From assembly GCA_945876945.1 (NCBI GenBank), contig CAMCQE010000027.1, forward strand, positions 1 to 34,679: a DNA stretch of 34,679 nucleotides. Direction: 5' to 3'. Source of the stretch: Klebsiella pneumoniae (GTDB taxonomy: Bacteria > Pseudomonadota > Gammaproteobacteria > Ga0077536). Of this stretch, positions 14,298 to 22,009 are shown piece after piece. Made by a program: the position numbers and the translations under genes. The notes below the pieces were generated by a model. It was not told the DNA's origin and did not search any database. It saw nothing but the letters and a program-made list of their open reading frames with translations. The first letter of the stretch is position 1, and every line of letters starts with the position of its first letter.

Positions 14298-16148
14298 TCA
14301 CAGGCCGAGGCGCGAGAGCGTTTCTGCGGTAGGGACGCCATCGGTCGTCCAACCGCGAATTTCGTAGTAGTGGGGCAACATCTTGTGCAACTCGTTGACC
14401 TTGCCTTTGGCGGGGCCGGTCTTGGCGGCGTCCTTCAGCAGGCGCTTGGGCAGCGTGTCGTCCGCCGCCGTCAGGCCAGCGTCCAGATTGAACTGACGTT
14501 CGAGATTCCAGATGCGCTCGCCCGCTTCCAGCATTTTCTCGGTCGTCCAGTTCCCTTCGCAGGCGGCGTCCACCTGCGGGGCGATGTCTTCCAGCGTCCA
14601 GGCGAAAGTGGTGAACACGCACAGGCCGGAAGAGTCGACCGCCGCGGTCGCGTCCTGGAAGGCCTTCACCAGCTCGGGCTTGCCTTCGGTCTCCAACGGG
14701 TCGGTCTTCACCGGCACGCCAAGAATTTCGGAAGACACCGTATAGCTACGGAGATGGCAGGCGCCACGGTTAGAGGTGGCATAGGTCAGGCCCATGCCCT
14801 GAATGCCGCGCGGGTCGTAGGCCGGAAACTCCTGCCCCTTCACCGTCATGGACAGATCCGGATGACCGTATTTCTCGGTCAGGCGCTTCGAGCCCAGCGC
14901 GAGTTCGCGGCCAAAGCCTTCGCCTTTCGCGACCAGTTCCGCCGCCTTGGTCAAGGCCTCGGCAGAACCAAACTTCATTTCGATGCCGCCGGTGGTCTCG
15001 GTCGTGATCGCGCCGATTTCGTACAACTCCATCGCCGCCGCAACGGTCGCCCCGAAGGAAATGGGGTCGAAGCCGTCTTCGTTGCAGAGGAAGTTGGCGT
15101 AGGTCAGCGCGTCGAGATCGTCCACACCCGTGTCTGAACCCAGCGCCCAGGCCGCTTCGTACTCCAGGCCGCCATTGGCGCCCATGTATTCCGGCTTGTT
15201 GACGATGGTGTAGTGCTTGGGGTCGATGGTGGAGATGCGGCCGCAGGCGATAGTGCAGCTGAAGCACGCGGCATTGGTGGTGAGATTGGCTTTGCCGTCG
15301 CTCTCGCGCGGCACCAGCATCGCCTCCGCCCCGATGCGATTGGCCCCTTCAAACTGGACTTCTCGCATGTTGCGGGTGGGCATCGCGCCCACTTCGTTAA
15401 TGACGTTCATCAGCACCTGGGTGCCGAGCTTGGGCAGGCCTTCGCCGGTGACCGGGTTGCCCGCCAGCACGGCCTTGCCGGCCTGCGTCGCCTTGAAGAA
15501 GGCCTTGATGTCGCGCACGTTGCCAACACCCTTGGTGCCGCGAATGGCCACCGCCTTCAGATTCTTGGACGCCATCACGGTGCCCACGCCGGACCGGCCA
15601 GCGGCACGGTGCAGGTCGTTCATCACGCCCGAGTACAAGCAGCCCTGCTCGGCCGAACGGCCGACGCAGGCGATGCGCAGCTGCGGATCCTGATAGGTGG
15701 CGTGCAAAGCATGGTCAGTCGCCCAGGCCGAGGTGCCCCAGAGGTGGTCGGCGGGGCAGAGTTCGGCGTGTTCGTTTTCGATGTATAGGTAGACCGGCGT
15801 GGGCGACCGACCTTCAAAAATCACCATATCCCAGCCGGCCATTTTCATTTCATTACCGATGAACCCGCCCGAGTTGGAGCAGGCAATCGCGCCGGTCAGC
15901 GGGCTTTTGGTAATGACGGAGTAGCGACCGCCGGTGGAAGCCATCGTGCCCGTCAGCGGGCCGGTGGCCATGATGAGTTTATTGCCGGGCGAGAGCGCGT
16001 CCACTTTGGGATCGATCTCGGCGGCGAGGTATTTGGTGGCCAGACCGCGCTGACCGAGATACAGATTGGCCCACTCCATATTGAGTGGCTCCGGGGTGCA
16101 GGTGCCGTTCGTGAGGTCGACCCGCAGGATTTTTCTGGTCCATGCCAT
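14298..16148 (-). CDS. aorB: Tungsten-containing aldehyde ferredoxin oxidoreductase, large subunit (AorB-like)
   Basis: A 616-residue member of the aldehyde:ferredoxin oxidoreductase family, which oxidise aldehydes to carboxylic acids with a tungsten bis-pterin cofactor. RAAGRSGVGTVMASKNLKAV near residue 181 and DPRGIQGMGLTYATSNRGAC near residue 445 are the two pterin-binding motifs. Cys295, Cys298 and Cys302 (CFSCTIAC) with Cys510 are placed to bind one 4Fe-4S cluster, as in the archaeal enzyme. No signal peptide is present, so it is cytoplasmic. Between the polyferredoxin and FAD genes it forms an AorABC-type complex, which in Aromatoleum oxidises many aldehydes and reduces NAD. No tungstate transporter is visible in the window. 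Molybdenum cannot be excluded as the metal. Confidence 0.96.
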   Translation of the reverse strand: MAWTRKILRVDLTNGTCTPEPLNMEWANLYLGQRGLATKYLAAEIDPKVDALSPGNKLIMATGPLTGTMASTGGRYSVITKSPLTGAIACSNSGGFIGNEMKMAGWDMVIFEGRSPTPVYLYIENEHAELCPADHLWGTSAWATDHALHATYQDPQLRIACVGRSAEQGCLYSGVMNDLHRAAGRSGVGTVMASKNLKAVAIRGTKGVGNVRDIKAFFKATQAGKAVLAGNPVTGEGLPKLGTQVLMNVINEVGAMPTRNMREVQFEGANRIGAEAMLVPRESDGKANLTTNAACFSCTIACGRISTIDPKHYTIVNKPEYMGANGGLEYEAAWALGSDTGVDDLDALTYANFLCNEDGFDPISFGATVAAAMELYEIGAITTETTGGIEMKFGSAEALTKAAELVAKGEGFGRELALGSKRLTEKYGHPDLSMTVKGQEFPAYDPRGIQGMGLTYATSNRGACHLRSYTVSSEILGVPVKTDPLETEGKPELVKAFQDATAAVDSSGLCVFTTFAWTLEDIAPQVDAACEGNWTTEKMLEAGERIWNLERQFNLDAGLTAADDTLPKRLLKDAAKTGPAKGKVNELHKMLPHYYEIRGWTTDGVPTAETLSRLGL

Positions 16149-16163
16149 GCGTGCTGCCTCCGC

Positions 16164-16631
16164 TTAGCTCTTGGGGATCGACTGGCTGGCGTGCGCCTTC
16201 ATGCGGGCGAGGCCGGTGTGGTCGGCATCGACGTAGGTGATGGCGCCGGTCGGGCAAGCCGTGGCACAGGCCGGGTCGCCGCCGCACAAATCGCACTTGG
16301 CGACCTTGCCGGTATCGGAGTTGTAATTCACGGTGCCGAAGGGGCAGGCAATCGTGCAGACCTTGCAGCCGACGCAAACGTCTTCGATGACTTCTTTGGC
16401 ACCGGTTTGCGGGTTGATGACGATGGCCTCAACCGGGCAAGCATGGAGACACCAGGCTTCCGAACACTGCGAGCAGGTGTACGGTGCGAAGCGCCCTTCA
16501 TCGTGGAAGGTAAACACTTTGATACGGGACTTGCTGGGATTGAACACGGCTTCGTTCTCGTAAGAACAGGCCATTTCACATTGAAGGCAGCCGGTGCAAA
16601 GCTCGGCCTCTAGCTGTAACGCTTTGAGCAT
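16164..16631 (-). CDS. aorA: Polyferredoxin subunit of aldehyde oxidoreductase (AorA-like)
   Basis: A 155-residue ferredoxin with 16 cysteines in four sets: residues 12-15-18-22, 53-56-61-65, 86-89-92-96 and 113-116-122-126. This allows four 4Fe-4S clusters, as in the AorA subunit of the Aromatoleum enzyme and in HycB/DmsB-type electron transfer subunits. It would carry electrons from the tungsten subunit to the FAD subunit. A GGGAG lies eight bases before its ATG. It is the first gene of the minus-strand operon, so the promoter should be in 16632-16937. Confidence 0.95.
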   Translation of the reverse strand: MLKALQLEAELCTGCLQCEMACSYENEAVFNPSKSRIKVFTFHDEGRFAPYTCSQCSEAWCLHACPVEAIVINPQTGAKEVIEDVCVGCKVCTIACPFGTVNYNSDTGKVAKCDLCGGDPACATACPTGAITYVDADHTGLARMKAHASQSIPKS

Positions 16632-16937
16632 GATTGAAACTCCCGGGATCGTTGATGAGAAAAGTCAGCCTCCGTGCGCGGTCCGTACGCTGGCGGGTGA
16701 CCGAAGTCCCCGGGCGCCAGACGGCGTCATCATGAGTGCTGTGGCCGCGCCATCATCAAGGCTTGCGGCGAGTCGAACACTAGCGAGATTCAGCACAAAA
16801 GGCGAGACTCCCGGCCGCCTTTCGTAGCGAGGCTTGCCCGCCTGCCGCCGCAGTCTGTTGGACTGGGCTCGTCGTCGGAACTTGCTCGCTAGCCTTGGGT
16901 CCTGAAACCACTGACTTCACACGCGGAGAACTTCCCG
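16632..16937. other. Divergent intergenic region between aor operon and PQQ accessory genes
   Basis: About 306 bases with no convincing gene. It separates the divergent starts of the polyferredoxin gene and the substrate-binding-like gene and must contain both promoters. I looked for -24/-12 elements on both strands and found none as good as the one before pqqA; no clear -35/-10 pair or strong palindrome was seen either. Confidence 0.6.
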
Positions 16938-17729
16938 ATGCGGCTCCCCCATCTGACACGCACGCTGGCCCTGGGCGCCGCGCTGGCTTGCGCGGCCCAC
17001 CCGGCGCCCGCGGCGCTGAACGTGCCGCTGGGTTTCGCCGGCGATCCCGCCAGCACGGCCTGGTCAGGAGCCAAACAAGGTCTCGCCGAGGCGCAGATTC
17101 AGGGCGATTTTCTGGGTCAAACCTATACCTTGACCCCGCGCCTGACCGAGGTCAGCGCGATTATCGCCGCGGTCCCGCCGGCCGCGCTCAAAGCGCTGGC
17201 GCTGGCCCATCCCGGCGTGCCGGTGCTCAATGTCAGCCGCACCGAAGACACGCTGCGCAGCGACTGCCTGCCGAATCTCCTCCACGTCATCCCCAGTGAC
17301 CACATGCGGGCGGATGCCCAGGCCCAGTGGCAGAAGGCGCATCCGGGCAGCGGGGCCGAAGCCCGCGCCTGGCACTCAGACTTCGAAAAGTACGCGGCCG
17401 CGCAGTTGAACCATCGCTACGCCGAGGCCACCGGCAAGGCGATGGACGATGCGGCCTGGGCCGGCTGGGCAGCGGTAAAACTGGTCTCCGATATGGTGGC
17501 CCGCGAACAAACTACCGACGCCAGCACACTGCTGGAGGCCTTGCGCACCCGACTGGCCTTTGACGGTCAAAAGGGTCAGGACCTCAGCTTTCGGGACAAC
17601 GGCCAGCTGCGCCAGCCTCTGTTACTGATTGAGGCCAACAAGATTGTGGGTGAAGCCCCGGTACGCGGTGTGGCCGAAGTCGAAAATCTCGATAGCCTCG
17701 GCCCCGTCGCTTGCGCTAACGCTCACTGA
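16938..17729 (+). CDS. PQQ-alcohol-dehydrogenase-associated substrate-binding protein, shortened
   Basis: A 263-residue secreted protein; residues 1-25 are a signal peptide cut near APAALNV. It resembles the substrate-binding-like proteins of PQQ-dependent alcohol dehydrogenase gene clusters, related to branched-chain amino acid binding proteins: GFAGDPASTAWSGAKQGLAEA at the start (split here as GFAGDPASTAW and SGAKQGLAEA), AVPPAALKALA, SDCLPNLLHVIPSDHMRADA and, near the end, LSFRDNGQLRQPLLL. The family is usually about 350 residues or longer. Here the sequence passes almost directly from RADAQAQW to the region before FEKYAAAQLNHRYAEATG, so roughly 90-100 residues of the second lobe seem absent. 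GGAG lies nine bases before the ATG. The beta-propeller gene follows after 29 bases. No ABC ATPase or permease is nearby. Confidence 0.78.
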   Translation: MRLPHLTRTLALGAALACAAHPAPAALNVPLGFAGDPASTAWSGAKQGLAEAQIQGDFLGQTYTLTPRLTEVSAIIAAVPPAALKALALAHPGVPVLNVSRTEDTLRSDCLPNLLHVIPSDHMRADAQAQWQKAHPGSGAEARAWHSDFEKYAAAQLNHRYAEATGKAMDDAAWAGWAAVKLVSDMVAREQTTDASTLLEALRTRLAFDGQKGQDLSFRDNGQLRQPLLLIEANKIVGEAPVRGVAEVENLDSLGPVACANAH

Positions 17730-17758
17730 ATGCCATTTCGAACCCCGGAGTTACGCTC

Positions 17759-18697
17759 ATGAAAACACTCATCGCCCTCCTCCTGCTCACCGCCAGCGCT
17801 GCACAGGCCGCGCCGCGCGTGTTCGTCACGAATGAAGAAGGCAACGACGTCTCGGTTATTGATGCCGTCACCAACAAGGTCGTGCAAACCATTCCGGTCG
17901 GTAAGCGACCGCGCGGGATCGGCGTATCGCCGGACGGCAAAGAGGTCTATGTCGCGGTGAGTGGCGACAACAGCATCGTCGTCATCGACAGCGCCACGCT
18001 GAAGGTGGCTCGCCACTTCAACTGCGGCGATGACCCGGAAACCTTCGCCGTGCACCCGAACGGCAACCTCTATATCTCCAATGAGGAAAACGCCAAAGCC
18101 TCGGTGTACAACCCAACGACCGGCGCGCTCGTGGCGGAGATTAAGGTGGGTCTGGAACCTGAAGGTGTGGCGATTTCGCCCGACGGCACCCGCGCCATCG
18201 TGACCAGCGAATCGACCAACATGCTGCACCTCATCGCGATTCCCGAACATAAGACCGTGGCCAATATTCTGGTGGGCGCGCGGCCGCGCGCTGCCTCCTT
18301 CAGTCGCGACGGCAAAACGGCCTACTCCACTTCGGAAATCAGCGGCGAAGTGAAAAAAATAGCCGTCGCGAGCGGCAAGATCATTGCCAAAATGCCGCTG
18401 GCAGATGACAAGGCCAAACCGAAAGACATCCTGCCGAGCCGCGATGGCAAGCGCCTCTTCGTGGCGGGCGGGCGGGCTAATCGGGTGTTCGTGCTGGATG
18501 AGGCCACGCTCGTCATTCAGCAGGAAATCCCGGTCGGGATTCGGGTATGGGGCCTCGCGCTCAACGCCGATGGCACCCGCCTCTACACCACCGATGGCGC
18601 GAGCGGACAGGTGTCGGTCATTGATACCGTCGCCAACAAAGTGGTGGCGACGGTGCCCGTGGGCAAGATGCCCTGGGGCATCACGGTCGTGAACTAG
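17759..18697 (+). CDS. YVTN beta-propeller protein, PQQ-dependent catabolism-associated
   Basis: A 312-residue exported protein with a signal peptide of about 18 residues (MKTLIALLLLTASAAQA). The rest is made of about seven repeats of the form VSVIDAVTNKVVQTIPVG-x-PRGIGVSPDGK, giving a beta-propeller. Proteins of this type accompany PQQ-dependent alcohol dehydrogenase genes and may help in periplasmic assembly or sensing, but their function is not established. A GGAG sits about nine bases before the ATG. It is cotranscribed with the preceding substrate-binding-like gene. The sequence looks intact and complete. Confidence 0.9.
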   Translation: MKTLIALLLLTASAAQAAPRVFVTNEEGNDVSVIDAVTNKVVQTIPVGKRPRGIGVSPDGKEVYVAVSGDNSIVVIDSATLKVARHFNCGDDPETFAVHPNGNLYISNEENAKASVYNPTTGALVAEIKVGLEPEGVAISPDGTRAIVTSESTNMLHLIAIPEHKTVANILVGARPRAASFSRDGKTAYSTSEISGEVKKIAVASGKIIAKMPLADDKAKPKDILPSRDGKRLFVAGGRANRVFVLDEATLVIQQEIPVGIRVWGLALNADGTRLYTTDGASGQVSVIDTVANKVVATVPVGKMPWGITVVN

Positions 18698-18718
18698 GGC
18701 GGCGCGCTGCGCTGCCGC

Positions 18719-18988
18719 TCATCGCTTCAAACGCAGCCCGACCCAGCCCGCGCGCGGCGCCCCGACGCCCAGAGAGCGCGGGCTGGTGTTGTTCAAGCCA
18801 GGAATCACTTCGCTCGGATCTTCACCGAGCAGGCCATAGTTCTCGCAGTCGGTGTCAAACAGATTGGCGACCCGCGCGAAGATCTCCAGATGCCGGTTCA
18901 CGGGACAGGCGCCCCGTAGATTGACCACCGCGTAGCCGTCCACCGGCATCGCCTGCTGCTGCCTGAACAGCTTATCTCCTGAAAAAGA
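18719..18988 (-). pseudogene. 3' remnant of a TonB-dependent receptor
   Basis: About 90 codons read like the C-terminal end of a TonB-dependent outer membrane receptor: VDGYAVVNLRGACPVNRHLE, IFARVANLFDTDCENYGLLG and, at the end, APRAGWVGLRLKR are the last beta-strands of such barrels. Receptors with this ending occur beside PQQ-alcohol-dehydrogenase genes. The frame upstream of about 18988 loses similarity and no receptor start is nearby; the response regulator gene occupies the next stretch. I interpret it as a gene fragment left after deletion. Confidence 0.7.
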
Positions 18989-19061
18989 CGACCTAAACGC
19001 ACCGCGCGCCCGTCGGGCGCGAAGCACAGGGCGCTCGCCGACCGCTGTCGCGCCTCTCCCC

Positions 19062-19703
19062 TCAGGCGCTGAGCAGGCCGTGGCGGATGGCGAGATGCGC
19101 CAACTCCGCCAGGGAGTCAACCTGCAGTTTCAACTTTATCTGGGTGGTGTAATTGGCGATGGTCTTGGGGCTGAGCGCGAGCTGGCGGGCCGCGGCGACC
19201 ACCGTTTGGCCGGCCGCGAGCAGGCAGAACACTTCAAACTCCCGGGTGCTCAGCGCCTGCAGGGGGGAATCAGAACGCCGACGCATGCCAAGGCTCAGGC
19301 GCTCGGCCACATGTTCTTCAATAAAAGTCTCGCCGCGCCCCAGCGCCCGCAAGGCCTGTTGCAACAACTCCGGCGATGCGCCTTTGCTGACAAATCCCAG
19401 CGCACCTGCTTGCAGGGCCTGGCCGATGAACACGCTGTCCTGATGCTGGGAAAACGCCAGAATCCGAGCCTCGGGCTGGCGTTGCAGAATCCGCCGAATG
19501 GTTTCGATGCCGCTCAGGCCGGGCAGGCCCAGATCAACCACCACCAGCGCCTGCTGGTGCGCCTGCGCCAATTTGATAGCGGTCTCGCCGTTGCCGGTCT
19601 CGGCTACCAGTTCCAGATCCGGGGCCTGGGCGATAAACGCCGCGAAGCCCCGCCGCACGATAGTGTGGTCATCGACCAGCAGAATTCCGAGCTTGCCTGA
19701 CAT
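19062..19703 (-). CDS. LuxR/NarL-family response regulator
   Basis: A 213-residue two-component regulator. The receiver domain has the acidic pair Asp11-Asp12, the phosphate acceptor Asp57 (VVVDLGLPG) and Lys107 (VSKGAS). The C-terminal helix-turn-helix is of LuxR type (LSTREFEVFCLLAAGQTV, LSPKTIANYTTQIK). Regulators of this class control PQQ-dependent alcohol oxidation genes in several proteobacteria, and it lies beside such accessory genes, so a similar role is likely. No partner histidine kinase is adjacent; the upstream 560 bases are degenerate. A cognate kinase may have been lost or may lie elsewhere. Confidence 0.9.
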   Translation of the reverse strand: MSGKLGILLVDDHTIVRRGFAAFIAQAPDLELVAETGNGETAIKLAQAHQQALVVVDLGLPGLSGIETIRRILQRQPEARILAFSQHQDSVFIGQALQAGALGFVSKGASPELLQQALRALGRGETFIEEHVAERLSLGMRRRSDSPLQALSTREFEVFCLLAAGQTVVAAARQLALSPKTIANYTTQIKLKLQVDSLAELAHLAIRHGLLSA

Positions 19704-20262
19704 CTCAGCGGCACCTCCCTGCGACTGCCTGATGGTTCAATTCTGGCCCAGAAATCGGCCGCCTCTCAAGCCAGTAGTGATGGCCTCTCGAAGCGGCCAC
19801 ACCGCAGCACCGCGCCGCTCACCGCCAACGGCAGATTGGCGTGCACAAGCAGAACATGCAGGAAAGCGACGAAGACCGGCGCAATCTCCAGCGGCAAAGT
19901 CACCCGAATGTCCACCTGATCGGCATCGTTGCGCGGGCTCTCATGCGCGGCCTACGCGTCGATCCGTTGTTTCGCATTCACCACGGCGCCAATCCCGCGC
20001 CAATCGGCCCGATGCACGAGCTGCGCGCTGGCGCCAGCCGCGCCGCCCGGATCTCGCTGGCCAACGCAGGGCTTACGGTCAGCCCCAAACCTTGCTGAGC
20101 GGCAAGGTCGAGACAGCATGACGGCTGCGTTTTTCACCGTTACGCCGGACGGAAATCGCGCTCTCGTCGGCATCGGCGACGCTGGCGTTCGCCCACACCG
20201 CCAGCAACACCGGACCGAGGCAGCGCAGACGCGCGCGTCAGGCGCCCGGGGCGGCCTGCCGC
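19704..20262. other. Apparently degenerate region without an intact gene
   Basis: This 559-base stretch holds no frame that I can match to a family. On the minus strand, around 20115-20215, there is a hydrophobic stretch (CLGPVLLAVWANASVADA) that resembles a signal peptide but has no good start codon. Around 19770-19945 on the minus strand a frame reads LPLEIAPVFVAFLHVLLVHA and then stops. Together with the receptor remnant at 18719, the region looks like debris of exported-protein genes or of a lost sensor kinase. None of it can be identified. Confidence 0.45.
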
Positions 20263-20565
20263 TTAATGCCCGCCGGCGTCCCGTGCCGCGAAGGCGGCCT
20301 GCTGGGCGGGCGTCGCTTCGGTCTGGTACTTCGCTTTCCATTCCGCGAACGGCATGCCATAGATCAGTTCACGCGCGGCCTCGTAGTCCATCTCCACGCC
20401 TTTTTCCTCGGCGGCCGAGCGGTACCACTTGGACAAACAGTTGCGACAAAAGCCGGCCAGATTCATCAGGTCGATGTTCTGTACTTCGGTATGTTCGCGC
20501 AGGAAATCCCGCAGGCGGCGGAAGGTGGCAGCTTCGAGTTCGAGTTGGGTTTGGGCGTCGGTCAT
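20263..20565 (-). CDS. DUF1244 family protein
   Basis: A 100-residue protein with the family signature DLMNLAGFCRNCLSKWYRSA in the middle and MDYEAARELIYGMPFAEWK after it. DUF1244 proteins are small, all-helical and widespread in proteobacteria; their function is unknown. The two conserved cysteines (CRNC) could bind a metal or take part in redox chemistry, which is inference. GAGGAG lies six bases before the ATG. It starts 55 bases after the sigma-54 activator gene on the same strand and may share its transcript. Confidence 0.93.
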   Translation of the reverse strand: MTDAQTQLELEAATFRRLRDFLREHTEVQNIDLMNLAGFCRNCLSKWYRSAAEEKGVEMDYEAARELIYGMPFAEWKAKYQTEATPAQQAAFAARDAGGH

Positions 20566-20620
20566 GGGAGCTCCTCGGGTTTATCTGTCAGGGTTGATAC
20601 GAGCGGGGGATGGCGGCCGC

Positions 20621-22009
20621 TCAGCCGCCGTCGATCCCGTGCGCCTTCATGCGATAGCGCATCGCCATGCGGGTCACGCCGAGCTGGCGCGCAGCCTCGG
20701 ACACATTGTGCCCGGTGCGCTTCAAGGCCATTTCAATCAGCGCCTTCTCGGCGGCGTCGAGCGTCATGCCGGCTAGCGCCGGCGCGACCTCGACACGCGA
20801 CGCTGCCCCGGGCAGCATGAGGTCGCTGGCGCTCAAAGCCGCGCCACCGGCCAGCAGCAGCGCCCGCTCAACGACGTGTTTCAGTTCGCGGATATTGCCG
20901 GGCCAGGGATAAGCCCTTAAGGCCGCGCGGGCGTCATCGCTGATCGCACATGCTGGCAGCCCGTAGCGACGGCGCGTTTGGCGTGCGAAAAATTCGGCGA
21001 GCGTGATTACATCGTCGTCCCGCTCCCGCAAGGGCGCCAGTTTGAGCATGAAGACATTGAGACGGTAGTAGAGGTCGGCGCGCAGCGTGCCATCGGCCAG
21101 CATGCGATCGACATCCCGGTTGGTCGCGGCGATAAACCAGGCGTCGGTATGGCGCTCGTGGCTGCTGCCTACCCGACGCAGCGAGCGCCGTTCCAGCACC
21201 GCCAGCAGTTTGGCCTGCAATTCGAGCGGTAACTCGCCAATTTCATCGAGAAACACCACGCCATCTTCTGCCGCCTCGATCAGCCCCGTGCGTTCGCTGG
21301 TGGCGTTAGTGAACGCGCCTTTCACATGACCGAACAACTCCGCTTCGATCAGTTCCTTGGGCAAGGCGGCGCAATCGACGTGTACAAACGGCCGCTCCGC
21401 GCGGCGCGAATGCTGATGCAGCACCCGGGCGGCAACATCTTTGCCTGTACCGGTTTCACCCACGATGAGCACCGTGGGGGCCTCGCCTTCGGCCGCGCCG
21501 ATCAGCGTCGCAATGCGTTCGATCTGGGTTCGCAACTGCTGCGCGGCCGATGACCCGCCGACGATCTCTAGCGGGTCTTGCGTGGTCGTTTCGCGCGCCC
21601 TTGAGTATTCCAGTGCCAGCGACACGCGTTGCTGCGCCAGCACCTTTTCCACGTTGAGCAGCAACTCATCGAGGTCAATCGGCTTGCGGAGGTAATCGGA
21701 GGCGCCGAGTTTCATCGCGCTGACCGCATCTTCGAGTTCGCCGTAAGCGCTCATCGCGAGCACTGCCGCCGTCGCCCCCAGCACGCCGCGAAAGCGCGCC
21801 AGAAAATCGAGGCCGGAGCCGTCGGGCAAGCGCATGTCCAGCAACAACAGGTCGGCGGCCTCGGCCTGCCACGACGCCTCCGCCTCGCGCAGGGTCGGCG
21901 CCACCCGCACCGCATAGCCAGCCTTCTCCAGGCGGCGCGCGATGGCGCGGGCGAACAAGGCTTCGTCTTCCACCACCAGCACGCGCGCGGCCTTGTCAGA
22001 GGATTTCAT
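20621..22009 (-). CDS. Sigma-54-dependent response regulator (NtrC family)
   Basis: A 462-residue activator when begun at the ATG at 22009 (MKSSDKAARVLVVEDE). The frame is open for 95 more codons, but these overlap the kinase gene and are not homologous. Residues 9-120 are a receiver with Asp58 and Lys109. The AAA+ domain has Walker A GETGTGKD at 184, the sigma-54 contact loop at 231 and Walker B VVFLDE at 251. That loop reads GAFTNA where most activators have GAFTGA. The last 45 residues form a Fis-type helix-turn-helix (VSEAARQLGVTRMAMRYRMK). It overlaps the kinase gene by 14 bases. Its targets are unknown; the pqqA promoter in this window is a candidate. Confidence 0.95.
   Translation of the reverse strand: MKSSDKAARVLVVEDEALFARAIARRLEKAGYAVRVAPTLREAEASWQAEAADLLLLDMRLPDGSGLDFLARFRGVLGATAAVLAMSAYGELEDAVSAMKLGASDYLRKPIDLDELLLNVEKVLAQQRVSLALEYSRARETTTQDPLEIVGGSSAAQQLRTQIERIATLIGAAEGEAPTVLIVGETGTGKDVAARVLHQHSRRAERPFVHVDCAALPKELIEAELFGHVKGAFTNATSERTGLIEAAEDGVVFLDEIGELPLELQAKLLAVLERRSLRRVGSSHERHTDAWFIAATNRDVDRMLADGTLRADLYYRLNVFMLKLAPLRERDDDVITLAEFFARQTRRRYGLPACAISDDARAALRAYPWPGNIRELKHVVERALLLAGGAALSASDLMLPGAASRVEVAPALAGMTLDAAEKALIEMALKRTGHNVSEAARQLGVTRMAMRYRMKAHGIDGG

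Noticed and set aside
14217-15137. Plus-strand open frame of 306 codons opposite the tungsten subunit gene
   Set aside because: The opposite strand encodes a complete aldehyde oxidoreductase subunit with all cofactor motifs; the plus frame has no family features.
16632-16937. Sigma-54 promoter for the aldehyde oxidoreductase operon
   Set aside because: GG-N10-GC matches occur only by GC-rich chance and lack the TGGCAC and TTGC context.
18699-18718. GC-rich inverted repeat after the beta-propeller gene
   Set aside because: The two arms leave almost no loop and no run of T follows, so a terminator cannot be supported.
19841-20098. Plus-strand open frame of 85 codons in the degenerate region
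   Set aside because: No recognisable domain, no ribosome binding site, and it lies in a region that looks like decayed minus-strand sequence.
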